This document shows positions 26,333 to 34,623 of a stretch of 64,000 nt of DNA, piece after piece (position 1 is the first letter of the stretch; each line of letters opens with the position of its first letter). The position numbers and the translations under genes are program-made. The notes below the pieces were generated by a model. That model worked only from the letters and a program-made list of their open reading frames with translations, was not told the origin of the DNA and made no database searches. Source of the DNA: Streptomyces sp. BV286 (GTDB taxonomy: Bacteria > Actinomycetota > Actinomycetes > Streptomycetales > Streptomycetaceae). The DNA is taken from contig NZ_JAHRIB010000048.1 of the NCBI RefSeq assembly GCF_019090165.1, positions 1-64,000 on the forward strand, read 5' to 3'.

Positions 26333-27496
26333 ATGACCTACACCCGAGCGTCCATGGACGCCCTGCGCACCGAAGGGGACGAGCTCGCCGACGCGACGGT
26401 GGCGACGCTGTTCGAGCGCGGCGAGGTCGGCAAGTTCAACACGCTCATGCGTTACGTCTCCACCGTCGGGCAGGACCTTCCCGAGGGCCTGCCGGACGTC
26501 GCCCGCGAGTACCTGAACGTAACCAGCACGCCGCCCGACTGGGTGGACTGGGCCGAGATGGAGAAAGCACGGCTGTTCTTCATCGACAACAACGTGCACA
26601 TCTCCACCGCGCTGTCCTTCGCATCGATGCCCGCCTGCTACGTCCTGCCCCACGTGGCCAGGCTGCTGTCGTCCACGCATTCACTCAAGTACCCCTCCAA
26701 GCGGATGGCCGAGACGGGCCAGTTCACGGTCTACCTCATGCAGCCCGGAGCGTTCGAAGCCGGCAGCCGTTTCATCCCTGCCGCCCAGAAGGTGCGGCTG
26801 CTGCACGCCTCCATCCGCCACCACCTCAAGCGGGAGAACCGCTGGGACACCGAGGCCCTGGGCACGCCGATCTGTCAGGAGGACATGATCGGCGGGCAGA
26901 TGATGTTCTCCATCCAGGTCCTCGACGCCCTGCACCGACTCGGCATCCACATGAGCAACGAAGGCGCCGAGGCCTACTACTACGCCTGGCGGGTGGTCGG
27001 CGCCATCCTCGGCATCGACCAGGACCACGTCCCCAAGGACCTGCGGGCGGCCCGCGAGTTCTCCGACCTGTACATGACCCGCCACATGGGCCCCAGCGAG
27101 GAAGGTGCCCAACTCACCCGCCAGCTCATCGACCTGTACGAAGAAGTCGTGCCCGGCACGTTCTTCGACCCGGTCGTCTCCGCCCTGATCCGCTTCCTGA
27201 TGGGCGACACCTGCGCCGACTGGCTGGAGGTCCCCCGCACCAACTGGGACACCGTCGTCAAGGCCGCTCCGGCTCTGCTGGGAGTGCTGGAAACCATCGA
27301 GGACCGCTCACCCCTGGCCGGCTGGGCCCTGGACCGACTCGGCCACCTGACCAGCGTCCTGGAACTGTCCTCCCTCACCCGCGGTCGCGTCATGCACTAC
27401 GCCATCCCCGAACAGCTCAAGAACGACTTCGGAGTCAGCAGCACCATCCCGCCCAAGTCCCGCTGGACACCGCCACCGGCAACCATCGGTCACTAG
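26333..27496 (+). CDS. MpaB/Lcp-family (DUF2236) oxygenase
   Basis: A 387-residue protein with AGGAGGAGCACC before ATG 26333. It belongs to the oxygenase MpaB family: WVDWAEMEKARLFFIDNN, ASMPACYVLPHVARLL, and RLLHASIRHHLK with conserved His/Arg that would ligate heme, then TPICQEDMIGGQMMFSIQVLDAL. Relatives include fungal MpaB, which cleaves a farnesyl side chain in mycophenolic acid synthesis, and bacterial latex-clearing protein, which cleaves polyisoprene. No signal peptide is visible, so unlike secreted Lcp it acts inside the cell. Its place after a prenyl synthase suggests oxidative cleavage or oxidation of a prenyl chain, which I infer. Confidence 0.88.
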   Translation: MTYTRASMDALRTEGDELADATVATLFERGEVGKFNTLMRYVSTVGQDLPEGLPDVAREYLNVTSTPPDWVDWAEMEKARLFFIDNNVHISTALSFASMPACYVLPHVARLLSSTHSLKYPSKRMAETGQFTVYLMQPGAFEAGSRFIPAAQKVRLLHASIRHHLKRENRWDTEALGTPICQEDMIGGQMMFSIQVLDALHRLGIHMSNEGAEAYYYAWRVVGAILGIDQDHVPKDLRAAREFSDLYMTRHMGPSEEGAQLTRQLIDLYEEVVPGTFFDPVVSALIRFLMGDTCADWLEVPRTNWDTVVKAAPALLGVLETIEDRSPLAGWALDRLGHLTSVLELSSLTRGRVMHYAIPEQLKNDFGVSSTIPPKSRWTPPPATIGH

Positions 27497-27676
27497 GGAC
27501 TGCTGCGGCCGAGCTCCGGGCGACCACGCAAGGCTGATCACCCACTCCCCACGGCCGTGCACCACCCGACTGATTCGGCAGGCTCACAAATGTCCTGAGC
27601 ACACCGCAGAACTCGTCACGCGCGTCTCACGCCTCCTCGTCGCCCCACGGCGACGCCGTCCGACGGGCGCCGCCGG

Positions 27677-29620
27677 TCAGCTCAGTTTTCGGCAGTACAG
27701 GGCGTCCGGAGTCCGTGCCGAGCCCACCCGGCCCGTGTACGCGATCCCGGCCGCGTACTCGTCGTCCGCGCACTGGCCCTTGTAGTGGGTCTGTGCGAAG
27801 TCGCCGCCCTTGGCAGCCGAGCCCCGGTTGTCGCCCCGGTCGAACCAGACGGTACGGCTGCTGGTGCCGAGCCTGCCGGCCGGAGCGGCCGCGCACAGGG
27901 CGGCGGAGACGGCGGGGCCGCGGACGCTGTATCCGATGAGGAAGTGGCCGTTGAGGCACTGGAGTTTGGTGTATCCGGATGCCCAGTCCTGGCCGGGTTC
28001 GACATGCCGCTCGTCGGTGACCACCGCATGCCCGCCGGCCGGAGCCCACAAGGGGCCGGTGGACACGTCCGAGCACAGGCCCCGGTTGCCGGTGTGGCTG
28101 AGGCCGAGCAGGCGCTGTCCGTCGGGGCACACGGCTTTGCGGGCGCCGGAGTTCCAGTCCGGCAGGGCCCGCATCCGCCGCGACTGGACGAAGTCACCGT
28201 GATCGGGGCTGAGCATCGACCACTGAGCCCCGGGCTTCACCAGGCCGGTGCGACCCTGGGCGGTGACGAGCCTGGTCCAGGCTGCGGCCCTCCAGTCGTC
28301 GCCGTCGTAGAGGCCCATACGGTGGCCCTCGGCGTTCCAGTGGAGCAGGGCCCAGCCGTTGCCCTTGCGGTTCTCGTGCCAGCCGACGAGCGGCCAGTAC
28401 GCGAAGTCTGCGTCGGTGCGGATGAGATGGTCGACGAAGTTCTCGAACCACGCACGCTGTCTGGGCCCGGTCTCGTCCCGGCCACCGACTCCGAACTCGC
28501 TGATCCAGACAGGCGCGGTGAAGTGCCGGTCCGTCTCGGCGGTCACGAAGAAGGCCTGGCGGTCCAGCACCTTGACGAGTTCGGCGGGGCTGAGGTCGCG
28601 GTAGCGGGGGTCGCTGGTCTCGCCCGTGCCGGTGGCGCCGCTGTGGTTGGGGCCCGTGTAGTCGTAGAAGTGAGCGGAGTACACGAGCTTGCCGGAGTCG
28701 ACCAAGGTGTGCGAGAGGCGGCGTACGGGCTCCAGTGTGGGGCGTTCGTGAGGGAGGCCGTCGACGGGGATGCCGGTCCAGTTGATGCCCTCAACGATGA
28801 TCAGGAGATCGGGGTCGGCCTCCGTGAGGATGCGGTCACCTACGCGCTGCGAGGCGGCGAACCAGTCGTGGTTGTCGCCGAGCCCCCAGTTGGGATCGTC
28901 CAGGACATTGCGGCGCACCTCGTTGTAGAGGTCGGCGCCGACGACGCGTTGGTTGTCCCGGTAGCGGCGGGCCATGAAGAGCCAGTCGGTCTGCCAGGTC
29001 TCGGCGGACCGGCTCGCGTTCCAGCGTTCGTTGCCGTCGACCCCGCAGCACCACCGTGTGGTGTTGGTGTGGTTGTTGAGGATCACGGCGAGCCCGGCTG
29101 CCGTGAGTTCCCGCACCACGGCGTCGTACACCTGCAGCGGTGTCCTGCCGCGCAGGGAGGGATTGGCGGCCACGGAATCGTCGGTGACCGGGCGGCTGTC
29201 GTGGATCATCTCGTTGGAGAAGGGCAGCCGGATGCTGTTGATTCCGATCTCCTGGAAGGCGGTGATGATCTCGGCCATGGAGGCGCGGTCCAGACCGAGC
29301 GGCATCCTGCCCGAGTTCTCGCCCGCGTGGTGGTCCGAGTCCTCGTCCGGGCTTCCCGAGCCGTTCCAGGTGCCGCTGGCTCCGTGCCAGTTGCCGGAGC
29401 GCAGCTTGAAGCGGTCGCCGTCGGCGTCGACTATCCAGCGCCCCCGGGTGCTGAGCGGCGGCGTCCAGTCCGGCGCGGCTGCGGTGATCCCGGGGCGGAC
29501 GTCGGCCTCAGGGGCAGTTTGCCGTCCGGTCGCTGCCTCGGCGATGGGCGCGAGGGCCACTACGAGGAGTACGGCGGCCAGCGTGGCCCTGGCCCTGCTG
29601 AAGATTCCGCGCACGGTCAC
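27677..29620 (-). CDS. Secreted GH5-type glycoside hydrolase with C-terminal lectin-like domain
   Basis: A 647-residue exported enzyme. Signal peptide about 1-30 (ending AEA). The GH5 (beta/alpha)8 domain spans about 55-440: RSGNWHGASG, INSIRLPFSNEMI, acid/base Glu in ADLYNEVRRN, HFYDY, and nucleophile Glu in WISEFGVGG. The C-terminal 180 residues repeat a pattern of W-x(n)-DxxDFVQS... and CLNGHFLIGYSVRG, resembling short beta repeats of a substrate-binding or lectin-like module with several cysteines. No CBM2 is present. It probably cuts a beta-linked glucan (cellulase-like). No CebR box lies before it. The start may be GTG 29620 or 29614. Confidence 0.87.
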   Translation of the reverse strand: MTVRGIFSRARATLAAVLLVVALAPIAEAATGRQTAPEADVRPGITAAAPDWTPPLSTRGRWIVDADGDRFKLRSGNWHGASGTWNGSGSPDEDSDHHAGENSGRMPLGLDRASMAEIITAFQEIGINSIRLPFSNEMIHDSRPVTDDSVAANPSLRGRTPLQVYDAVVRELTAAGLAVILNNHTNTTRWCCGVDGNERWNASRSAETWQTDWLFMARRYRDNQRVVGADLYNEVRRNVLDDPNWGLGDNHDWFAASQRVGDRILTEADPDLLIIVEGINWTGIPVDGLPHERPTLEPVRRLSHTLVDSGKLVYSAHFYDYTGPNHSGATGTGETSDPRYRDLSPAELVKVLDRQAFFVTAETDRHFTAPVWISEFGVGGRDETGPRQRAWFENFVDHLIRTDADFAYWPLVGWHENRKGNGWALLHWNAEGHRMGLYDGDDWRAAAWTRLVTAQGRTGLVKPGAQWSMLSPDHGDFVQSRRMRALPDWNSGARKAVCPDGQRLLGLSHTGNRGLCSDVSTGPLWAPAGGHAVVTDERHVEPGQDWASGYTKLQCLNGHFLIGYSVRGPAVSAALCAAAPAGRLGTSSRTVWFDRGDNRGSAAKGGDFAQTHYKGQCADDEYAAGIAYTGRVGSARTPDALYCRKLS

Positions 29621-29812
29621 CGTCCCGAGGCATGTGTTGTCATGGCGTCGTCATCATGGTGGGTTGCGTGGCATTGGTCCAGGCCTTCGCCGGGCCCGGC
29701 GGCCGTCCATCTGTTGACGTGCACGTCAGGGCGTTCGTGCTCAACTGGGCCGGGAGGGCCCTGAATTGTGCCGTACGCGGCTCCCTGGAACGGATGCAGC
29801 GTCCGTCGCGCA

Positions 29813-30733
29813 TCACCCGGTGTCCGCCGTCCGTGCTCGGGTCCGGCGGACCGAGGTGAACGCTGCGGAGAGCTGGTCCCGGAGGGGTGCCGCGGAGGGA
29901 TGTGGGTCGCGGCGTGGTGTGATCGTGAAGATGCCGCGGGTCGGTGGATCGACGAGGCCCACGGTGGTGACGTCCGTCCGGAGTGCGCACGTCAGCACCC
30001 CGGGTATCAGCGCGATGGCATGGCCGGTCGCGACCAGGGCCAGCTTGCCGAGCAGGTCGGCCGCGGCGAGGTCGATGCGGGCGGTGACTCCGGAGCGGGC
30101 GGCGTGCTGGCGCAGGAGCGCGGCCGAACCGTCGTTGTCCTCGACCCATGTCTGGTCGGCGAGTGTCTGGATGTGCACGGGGCTGTGCCCGGCCTGCGGA
30201 TGGCCGACGGGCAGTACGACGACCATGTCGTCCAGCCCGAGGAACCGCCGGTCGATCTGCGGGGCGTGGGGGAGGCCCGGTGGTGCGTCGGTGACGACGG
30301 CGATGTCCAGATCGCCGGTGAGCACGCGGTGGTGCAGCGGCGCGCTGAGGCCGGGCAGCAGGCTCCACCGGATGGATCCGGTCTGCTCCAGCAGGCCCCG
30401 GACGGCCTCGGGGACGATCCCTGCGGCAAGGGAGGGTGTCGCACCGATCGCCAGTGGCCGATCCGGCGTCCCGTCACGAAAGTCTCGTGCGGTGCGCACC
30501 GCGCGCTCGGCTTCGTCGAGAGTGGCCAGGGCGTGGCGCCGGAACGCCTCGCCGGCGGGCGTCGGGCGCACACCGCGCGCGTGGCGTTCCACCAGAGGCA
30601 CACCGAGTTGCCGTTCCAGCCCGGCGATCTGCCGGGAGACGGCCGACTGTGTGTGACTGAGCTCGGCGGCCGCCGCCGACAGCGACCCGAGTCGACACAC
30701 GGTCACGAAAGTCCGCCACACCGTCAGTTCCAT
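29813..30733 (-). CDS. LysR-family transcriptional regulator
   Basis: A 306-residue LysR regulator: HTH at about 1-60 (LTVWRTFVTVCRLGSLSAAAA, SHTQSAVSRQIAGLERQLG), effector domain about 90-290 with GDLDIAVVTDAPPG and LLGKLALVATGHAIALIPG. It is divergent from the dehydrogenase-NTF2 fusion gene over 95 nt and the likely regulator of it. It is transcribed in the same direction as the GH5 gene, 192 nt upstream, but a shared transcript is not supported by spacing. Confidence 0.92.
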   Translation of the reverse strand: MELTVWRTFVTVCRLGSLSAAAAELSHTQSAVSRQIAGLERQLGVPLVERHARGVRPTPAGEAFRRHALATLDEAERAVRTARDFRDGTPDRPLAIGATPSLAAGIVPEAVRGLLEQTGSIRWSLLPGLSAPLHHRVLTGDLDIAVVTDAPPGLPHAPQIDRRFLGLDDMVVVLPVGHPQAGHSPVHIQTLADQTWVEDNDGSAALLRQHAARSGVTARIDLAAADLLGKLALVATGHAIALIPGVLTCALRTDVTTVGLVDPPTRGIFTITPRRDPHPSAAPLRDQLSAAFTSVRRTRARTADTG

Positions 30734-30828
30734 ACATCCAGTATGACCTGCTGGTATGCGGTAATCGCAGGAGTGCTCTGCAAGGTCTGCGCTTGTCGCA
30801 GAGGTTGTGGTGCATCACGGTGGCAGGC

Positions 30829-31986
30829 ATGACCACACCGCACACGATCGCCGTCCTCGGTCTGGGACGCATGGGCGCCGCCCTCGCGACACGACTCACC
30901 ACGCAGGGCCGGGACGTCGTCGGCTGGACACGCTCCGGGCGCACATCGGGCGACTTCGACACGACGAGCGATCCGAACGACGCCGTGGCGAAGGCCGACG
31001 TCGTGCTCCTGGCGCTGTTCGACGGCCCCGCCTGCCGTCAGGTCCTCGACACCGTCCGGGACTCGCTGCGAGCGGACACGATCGTGCTGAACACCAGCAC
31101 CATCGCCCCTGCCGAAGCGGCGCGGCTGGCCCGGCGGCTCGGTCCGTCCTACATTCACGCACCCGTACTCGGCTCCGTGCCCGCCGTCGCCGCGGGAGCA
31201 CTGCAGATTCTCACCGCCGGAAGCCAGGACACGCTTGATCGAGTTCGACCGGTTCTGGAGACACTCGGCACCGTGCGGCTCGTCGACGGCGCCGCCACGG
31301 CCGCCGCGCTCAAGTTGATCGCCAACAACAGCCTCGCCGGCGCCGTCCTCGCGCTGCGTGACGCGCTGCGACAGGCCGACGCCCTCGGCCTGTCGCGTTC
31401 CCAGGCATTGGACGTCCTCGAACTCGGACAGCTCGGCGGCCTCGTGGTGCGCAAACGCCCCTTCCTCGACAGTGAGTCGCCCGTGGGTACGGCCGACTTC
31501 ACGATCGGTGCGTTGGCCAAGGACATGACGCTGCTTGCCGATGCGTCGGACACGCCTCTGCGCAGCGCCGCCGGTCTGGGTGACACCTCTGCGGGCCCCG
31601 AGGCCGACATCGCCGTTGCCGCCACGGACCCCGCCGTGGGGGACGCCGTGCTCGAGCCGCTCCGTGCCTACGTCCGCGGCCACGCCACCGGCGATCCCGC
31701 CCACTTCCGCGACGCGTTCCTGCCCACCGCTCACATCGAGGGAATCCGGGACGGTGTGTTCGTGTCGTGGCCCTTGGACGCATACTGCGCGCTCTTCGCC
31801 GGTCGGCCTGCCCCGGACGAACCGACTCGTTCCCGCCGTATCGACGCCGTCGATGTCCACGGCACTGTCGCGACCGCGACCATGACACTCCGGCATGGCG
31901 CGGACACCTTCACCGACGTCTTTCTGCTGATCCGTTCGGACGGTGGCTGGCGCATCGCCAACAAGGCCTATCACCGGCTCTCTTGA
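30829..31986 (+). CDS. NAD(P)-binding beta-hydroxyacid/imine reductase-like protein fused to an NTF2-like domain
   Basis: A 385-residue two-domain protein from ATG 30829. Residues about 1-265 form a 6-phosphogluconate-dehydrogenase-like reductase: AVLGLGRMGAALA dinucleotide loop, LLALFDGPACRQVLD, HAPVLGSVPAVAAGALQIL, the catalytic-Lys region AAALKLIANNSLAGAV, and the C-terminal helix with ADFTIGALAKDMTLL. Residues about 272-385 form an NTF2/SnoaL-like domain typical of lumazine-binding-like proteins: GDAVLEPLRAYVRGHATGDPAHFRDAF, AHIEGIRDGVFVSWPLDAYC, then ATMTLRHGADTFTDVFLLIRSDGGWRIANKAYH. Such domains usually occur alone. The fusion suggests a substrate bound or isomerised by one domain and reduced by the other. 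No frameshift separates them. Divergent LysR gene upstream. Confidence 0.88.
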   Translation: MTTPHTIAVLGLGRMGAALATRLTTQGRDVVGWTRSGRTSGDFDTTSDPNDAVAKADVVLLALFDGPACRQVLDTVRDSLRADTIVLNTSTIAPAEAARLARRLGPSYIHAPVLGSVPAVAAGALQILTAGSQDTLDRVRPVLETLGTVRLVDGAATAAALKLIANNSLAGAVLALRDALRQADALGLSRSQALDVLELGQLGGLVVRKRPFLDSESPVGTADFTIGALAKDMTLLADASDTPLRSAAGLGDTSAGPEADIAVAATDPAVGDAVLEPLRAYVRGHATGDPAHFRDAFLPTAHIEGIRDGVFVSWPLDAYCALFAGRPAPDEPTRSRRIDAVDVHGTVATATMTLRHGADTFTDVFLLIRSDGGWRIANKAYHRLS

Positions 31987-32014
31987 GGGGGCGGGCGCAG
32001 GGACGGCGCGGGGT

Positions 32015-33094
32015 TCACCAGCTGATGCCGGCCGCCACCGGCAGGTGGTCGCTGCCCGTGGGGGGCAGGGACCAGGAGCTCTCCGGCTTCACGCCACGGA
32101 CCAGGATCTGGTCGATCCGCACCATCGGGAACTTCGCCGGCCAGGTGAAGCCGAAGCCGTCTCCGGCCGCGACCTGTGCCGAGCGCAGCTGCGAGGTGAT
32201 GTCGGTGAACGCACGGTCGTCCATGGTGCCGTTGAGGTCGCCGAGCAGCACCACCCGCTCGTTCCGCTCGTCGGCGACGGCCTTGCCGAGTGCCCGCGCG
32301 CCTCTGTCCCGAGAGTCCGTCGAGAAGCCTTCCCTGGGATTCACGCGTGCGGATCCCAGGTGGGCCACGTACACCGCCAGTGGCCCCTGGTCCGTGGTCA
32401 CCGTGGTGCGCAGCGCCCGGTTGTAGGTCATCTTGACGGCGAGCGGCTTGGTGTCCCCCAGCGGCCCGTAGTCCATCTCGGTGTCGACAGGCCGGGTGTC
32501 GGACAGAGGCAGCTTGCTCCACAACCCGACCGTGCCCTGCACCGTGTGGTACGGATATGCCTTCGCCAGACCCTTCTCGTACACCGGCTTCGCCTGCTGG
32601 GTGATCTCCTCCAGGGCCAGTACGTCCGCTCCGGAGGCGGCGAGTTCGCGGGCGGTGCCGGCCGGGTCGCGGTTCTCGGCGCCGACGTTGTGGCTGGCCA
32701 CGGTGAGGTCGCTGCCCGGGTGGGACTTGTCAGCGAGCAGGCCGCCGAAGAGGTTCAGCCACACCGTGACCGGCAGCAGCAGAGCGGCCACCACGGCGGG
32801 GGAGCGGCGCCACAGCGCCCCCGCCAGCAGCAGCGGGACGAACAGGCCGAACCACGGCAGGACGGTCTCCGCCAGGCTGCCGAGATTCCAGATCCGGTTC
32901 GGGATCTTCGCGTGCAGCAGCATGAGCAGGCCGAGCAGCAGGGCCAGCGCCGTGAGCACCGGGCCGCGCTTCCAGAGCTCCGGCCGGAACGCGACGCGGA
33001 TCGCCCGGCGGATGTCCGCACGCCGGGTGCCCGGGCCGGAGTCTTCGGCGTCGGAGTCGTGCTGTCCGGTGGGTGCCGTGTCGACCTGTGTCAT
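32015..33094 (-). CDS. VanJ-like membrane-anchored EEP-family protein
   Basis: A 359-residue protein starting at ATG 33094. Residues about 1-45 are polar and cytoplasmic. Three transmembrane helices follow (VLTALALLLGLLMLLHA, VLPWFGLFVPLLLAGAL, VAALLLPVTVWLNLFGG). The extracytoplasmic endonuclease/exonuclease/phosphatase domain has VASHNVGAENRDP, LALEEIT (metal Glu), VYVAHLGS, LLGDLNGTMDD (catalytic DLN) and the final TGSDHLPVAA His. This topology matches VanJ of Streptomyces coelicolor, a membrane EEP protein that confers teicoplanin resistance and is controlled by VanRS. Here it follows a VanY-like gene by 23 nt and lies opposite VanRS-like genes, which supports the assignment. The substrate is probably an envelope lipid phosphate. 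Confidence 0.85.
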   Translation of the reverse strand: MTQVDTAPTGQHDSDAEDSGPGTRRADIRRAIRVAFRPELWKRGPVLTALALLLGLLMLLHAKIPNRIWNLGSLAETVLPWFGLFVPLLLAGALWRRSPAVVAALLLPVTVWLNLFGGLLADKSHPGSDLTVASHNVGAENRDPAGTARELAASGADVLALEEITQQAKPVYEKGLAKAYPYHTVQGTVGLWSKLPLSDTRPVDTEMDYGPLGDTKPLAVKMTYNRALRTTVTTDQGPLAVYVAHLGSARVNPREGFSTDSRDRGARALGKAVADERNERVVLLGDLNGTMDDRAFTDITSQLRSAQVAAGDGFGFTWPAKFPMVRIDQILVRGVKPESSWSLPPTGSDHLPVAAGISW

Positions 33095-33117
33095 CGTCTG
33101 TTCTCGCTCGCCGCCGG

Positions 33118-33804
33118 TCACTGCTGCATCCTCGGGTCCTGGGTGGGGTCGGCATACGTGCGCGGGCAACCGTCGTCGACGGCGTCGGGGCGCAGTTCGT
33201 AGTGCCAGGGTTCGTTCTCGTAGATCTGGCAGAGCCCGTACTCGGCGCCGTGCCGGGACAGCCACGCCGTCGCATCGGACTCCCCGATGTCGACCGCGTC
33301 CCCCGACACATGAGGTGACGTCGCCGCGGTGGCCACCCACCGGGCGGCCTCAGCTTCGGAGCCGTACCTGGCGACCGCCTCGCGCAGCAGCTGCTCCTGG
33401 TACTCCGGGGAACGCCGCCCGCTGTTGACGTAGAACTCGACTCGGTCCTTTTCGGCGTCCGTGGCAGCCTCGCGGAGGGCTGCGAGCAGAGCTGGATCGA
33501 GTCCGGCGACCGCCGCGATCTCGTCGTCGAAGACGGTCACGCCGTCGGGCACGGCACCGCCGGCCTCGACGGGCGCACTGCCGTGCTCATTGCGATGCAC
33601 GTTCGGCGACGGGGCGGACCGGGACTTCGGAGGTGGTGCGGCCGAGAACGGTGTCGCGGGTGGTGCGTCGGAGGAGTCCGACGAGCCGTGCCACTGATGG
33701 CCAAAGGCTGCGGTGATCGTTGCGACGACGACTGCCAGGCCGATGAGAAGGAGCCGGTGGATCCGGCGGGTCGTTGTCCGTGCCGACGGCTGGGCTTGAG
33801 TCAT
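33118..33804 (-). CDS. VanY-like M15 D-alanyl-D-alanine carboxypeptidase
   Basis: A 228-residue membrane-anchored enzyme. One N-terminal helix (about 18-38, HRLLLIGLAVVVATITAAFG) is followed by a Pro/Ser-rich linker and a VanY/M15 domain (about 85-228). Zinc-site and catalytic motifs: NSGRRSPEYQEQL, SPHVSGDAVDIG (HxxGxAxD) and ENEPWHYEL (ExxWH). The enzyme removes the terminal D-Ala from peptidoglycan stem peptides, removing the glycopeptide target. Divergent from the VanR-like gene and co-transcribed with the VanJ-like gene. Confidence 0.92.
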   Translation of the reverse strand: MTQAQPSARTTTRRIHRLLLIGLAVVVATITAAFGHQWHGSSDSSDAPPATPFSAAPPPKSRSAPSPNVHRNEHGSAPVEAGGAVPDGVTVFDDEIAAVAGLDPALLAALREAATDAEKDRVEFYVNSGRRSPEYQEQLLREAVARYGSEAEAARWVATAATSPHVSGDAVDIGESDATAWLSRHGAEYGLCQIYENEPWHYELRPDAVDDGCPRTYADPTQDPRMQQ

Positions 33805-33891
33805 GGTGCCAGTCAAGGCAGCGCGGTGTTGCCGACACGTATGCGGTTTTGGATACGCCGACGATATGCGGCGACTCGTAGCATCGACGGC
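33805..33891. promoter_or_regulatory. Divergent promoter between the VanY-like and VanR-like genes
   Basis: TATGCGG occurs twice in direct orientation (33840-33846 and 33865-33871, 25 bp apart), with TACGCCG between, in the 87 nt separating the starts. It is a candidate response-regulator site controlling both directions. Confidence 0.45.
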
Positions 33892-34623
33892 ATGCGTGTG
33901 CTGATCGTCGAGGACGAGCCCTTTCTGGCAGAAGCCATCCGCGACGGCCTGCGCCTGGAGGCGATCGCGGCCGACATCGCAGGTGACGGCGACACCGCTC
34001 TGGAACTGCTGGGCGTCAACACGTACGACATCGCCGTCCTCGACCGGGACGTTCCGGGACCGTCCGGTGACGAGATCGCCGAGCGCATCGTCGCCTCCGG
34101 CAGCGGCATGCCGATCCTCATGCTCACCGCGGCCGACCGTCTCGACGACAAGGCCTCCGGGTTCGAGGCAGGAGCCGACGACTACCTCACGAAACCCTTC
34201 GAACTCCGAGAACTCGCGCTCAGGCTCAGAGCACTCGACCGCAGACGCGCGCACCATCGGCCCCCGGTGCGGGAGATCGCAGGTCTTCGGCTGGACCCGT
34301 TCCGCAGGGAGGTCTACCGGGACGGCCGCTACGTGGCGCTGACGAGGAAGCAGTTCGCCGTGCTCGAGGTGCTCGTCGCCGCGGAGGGCGGTGTCGTCAG
34401 CGCCGAGGAGCTCCTCGAACGGGCGTGGGACGAGAACGCCGACCCGTTCACCAATGCCGTGCGCATCACCGTCTCGGCACTGCGCAAACGGCTCGGTGAA
34501 CCCTGGGCCATCGCCACCGTGCCAGGCGCCGGGTACCGCATCGACACGCAACCGGTGGCAGGACCCGAAGCCGGGGACCGGGCCGGGCACGAGGACGAGA
34601 AAGTGGGCGGAGCACGTGGATAG
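33892..34623 (+). CDS. vanR: VanR-like OmpR-family response regulator
   Basis: A 243-residue response regulator. Receiver domain about 1-118: acidic pocket VEDEP, phosphoacceptor Asp51 in VLDRDVPGPSG, Thr/Ser in MLTAAD and Lys in LTKPF. The DNA-binding winged helix is at about 130-225 (VALTRKQFAVLEVLVAAEGGVVSAEELLERAWDE, then NAVRITVSALRKRLG). The sequence is close to actinomycete VanR proteins, which activate glycopeptide resistance genes. The kinase gene overlaps by 8 nt. No vanHAX genes follow. Confidence 0.9.
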   Translation: MRVLIVEDEPFLAEAIRDGLRLEAIAADIAGDGDTALELLGVNTYDIAVLDRDVPGPSGDEIAERIVASGSGMPILMLTAADRLDDKASGFEAGADDYLTKPFELRELALRLRALDRRRAHHRPPVREIAGLRLDPFRREVYRDGRYVALTRKQFAVLEVLVAAEGGVVSAEELLERAWDENADPFTNAVRITVSALRKRLGEPWAIATVPGAGYRIDTQPVAGPEAGDRAGHEDEKVGGARG

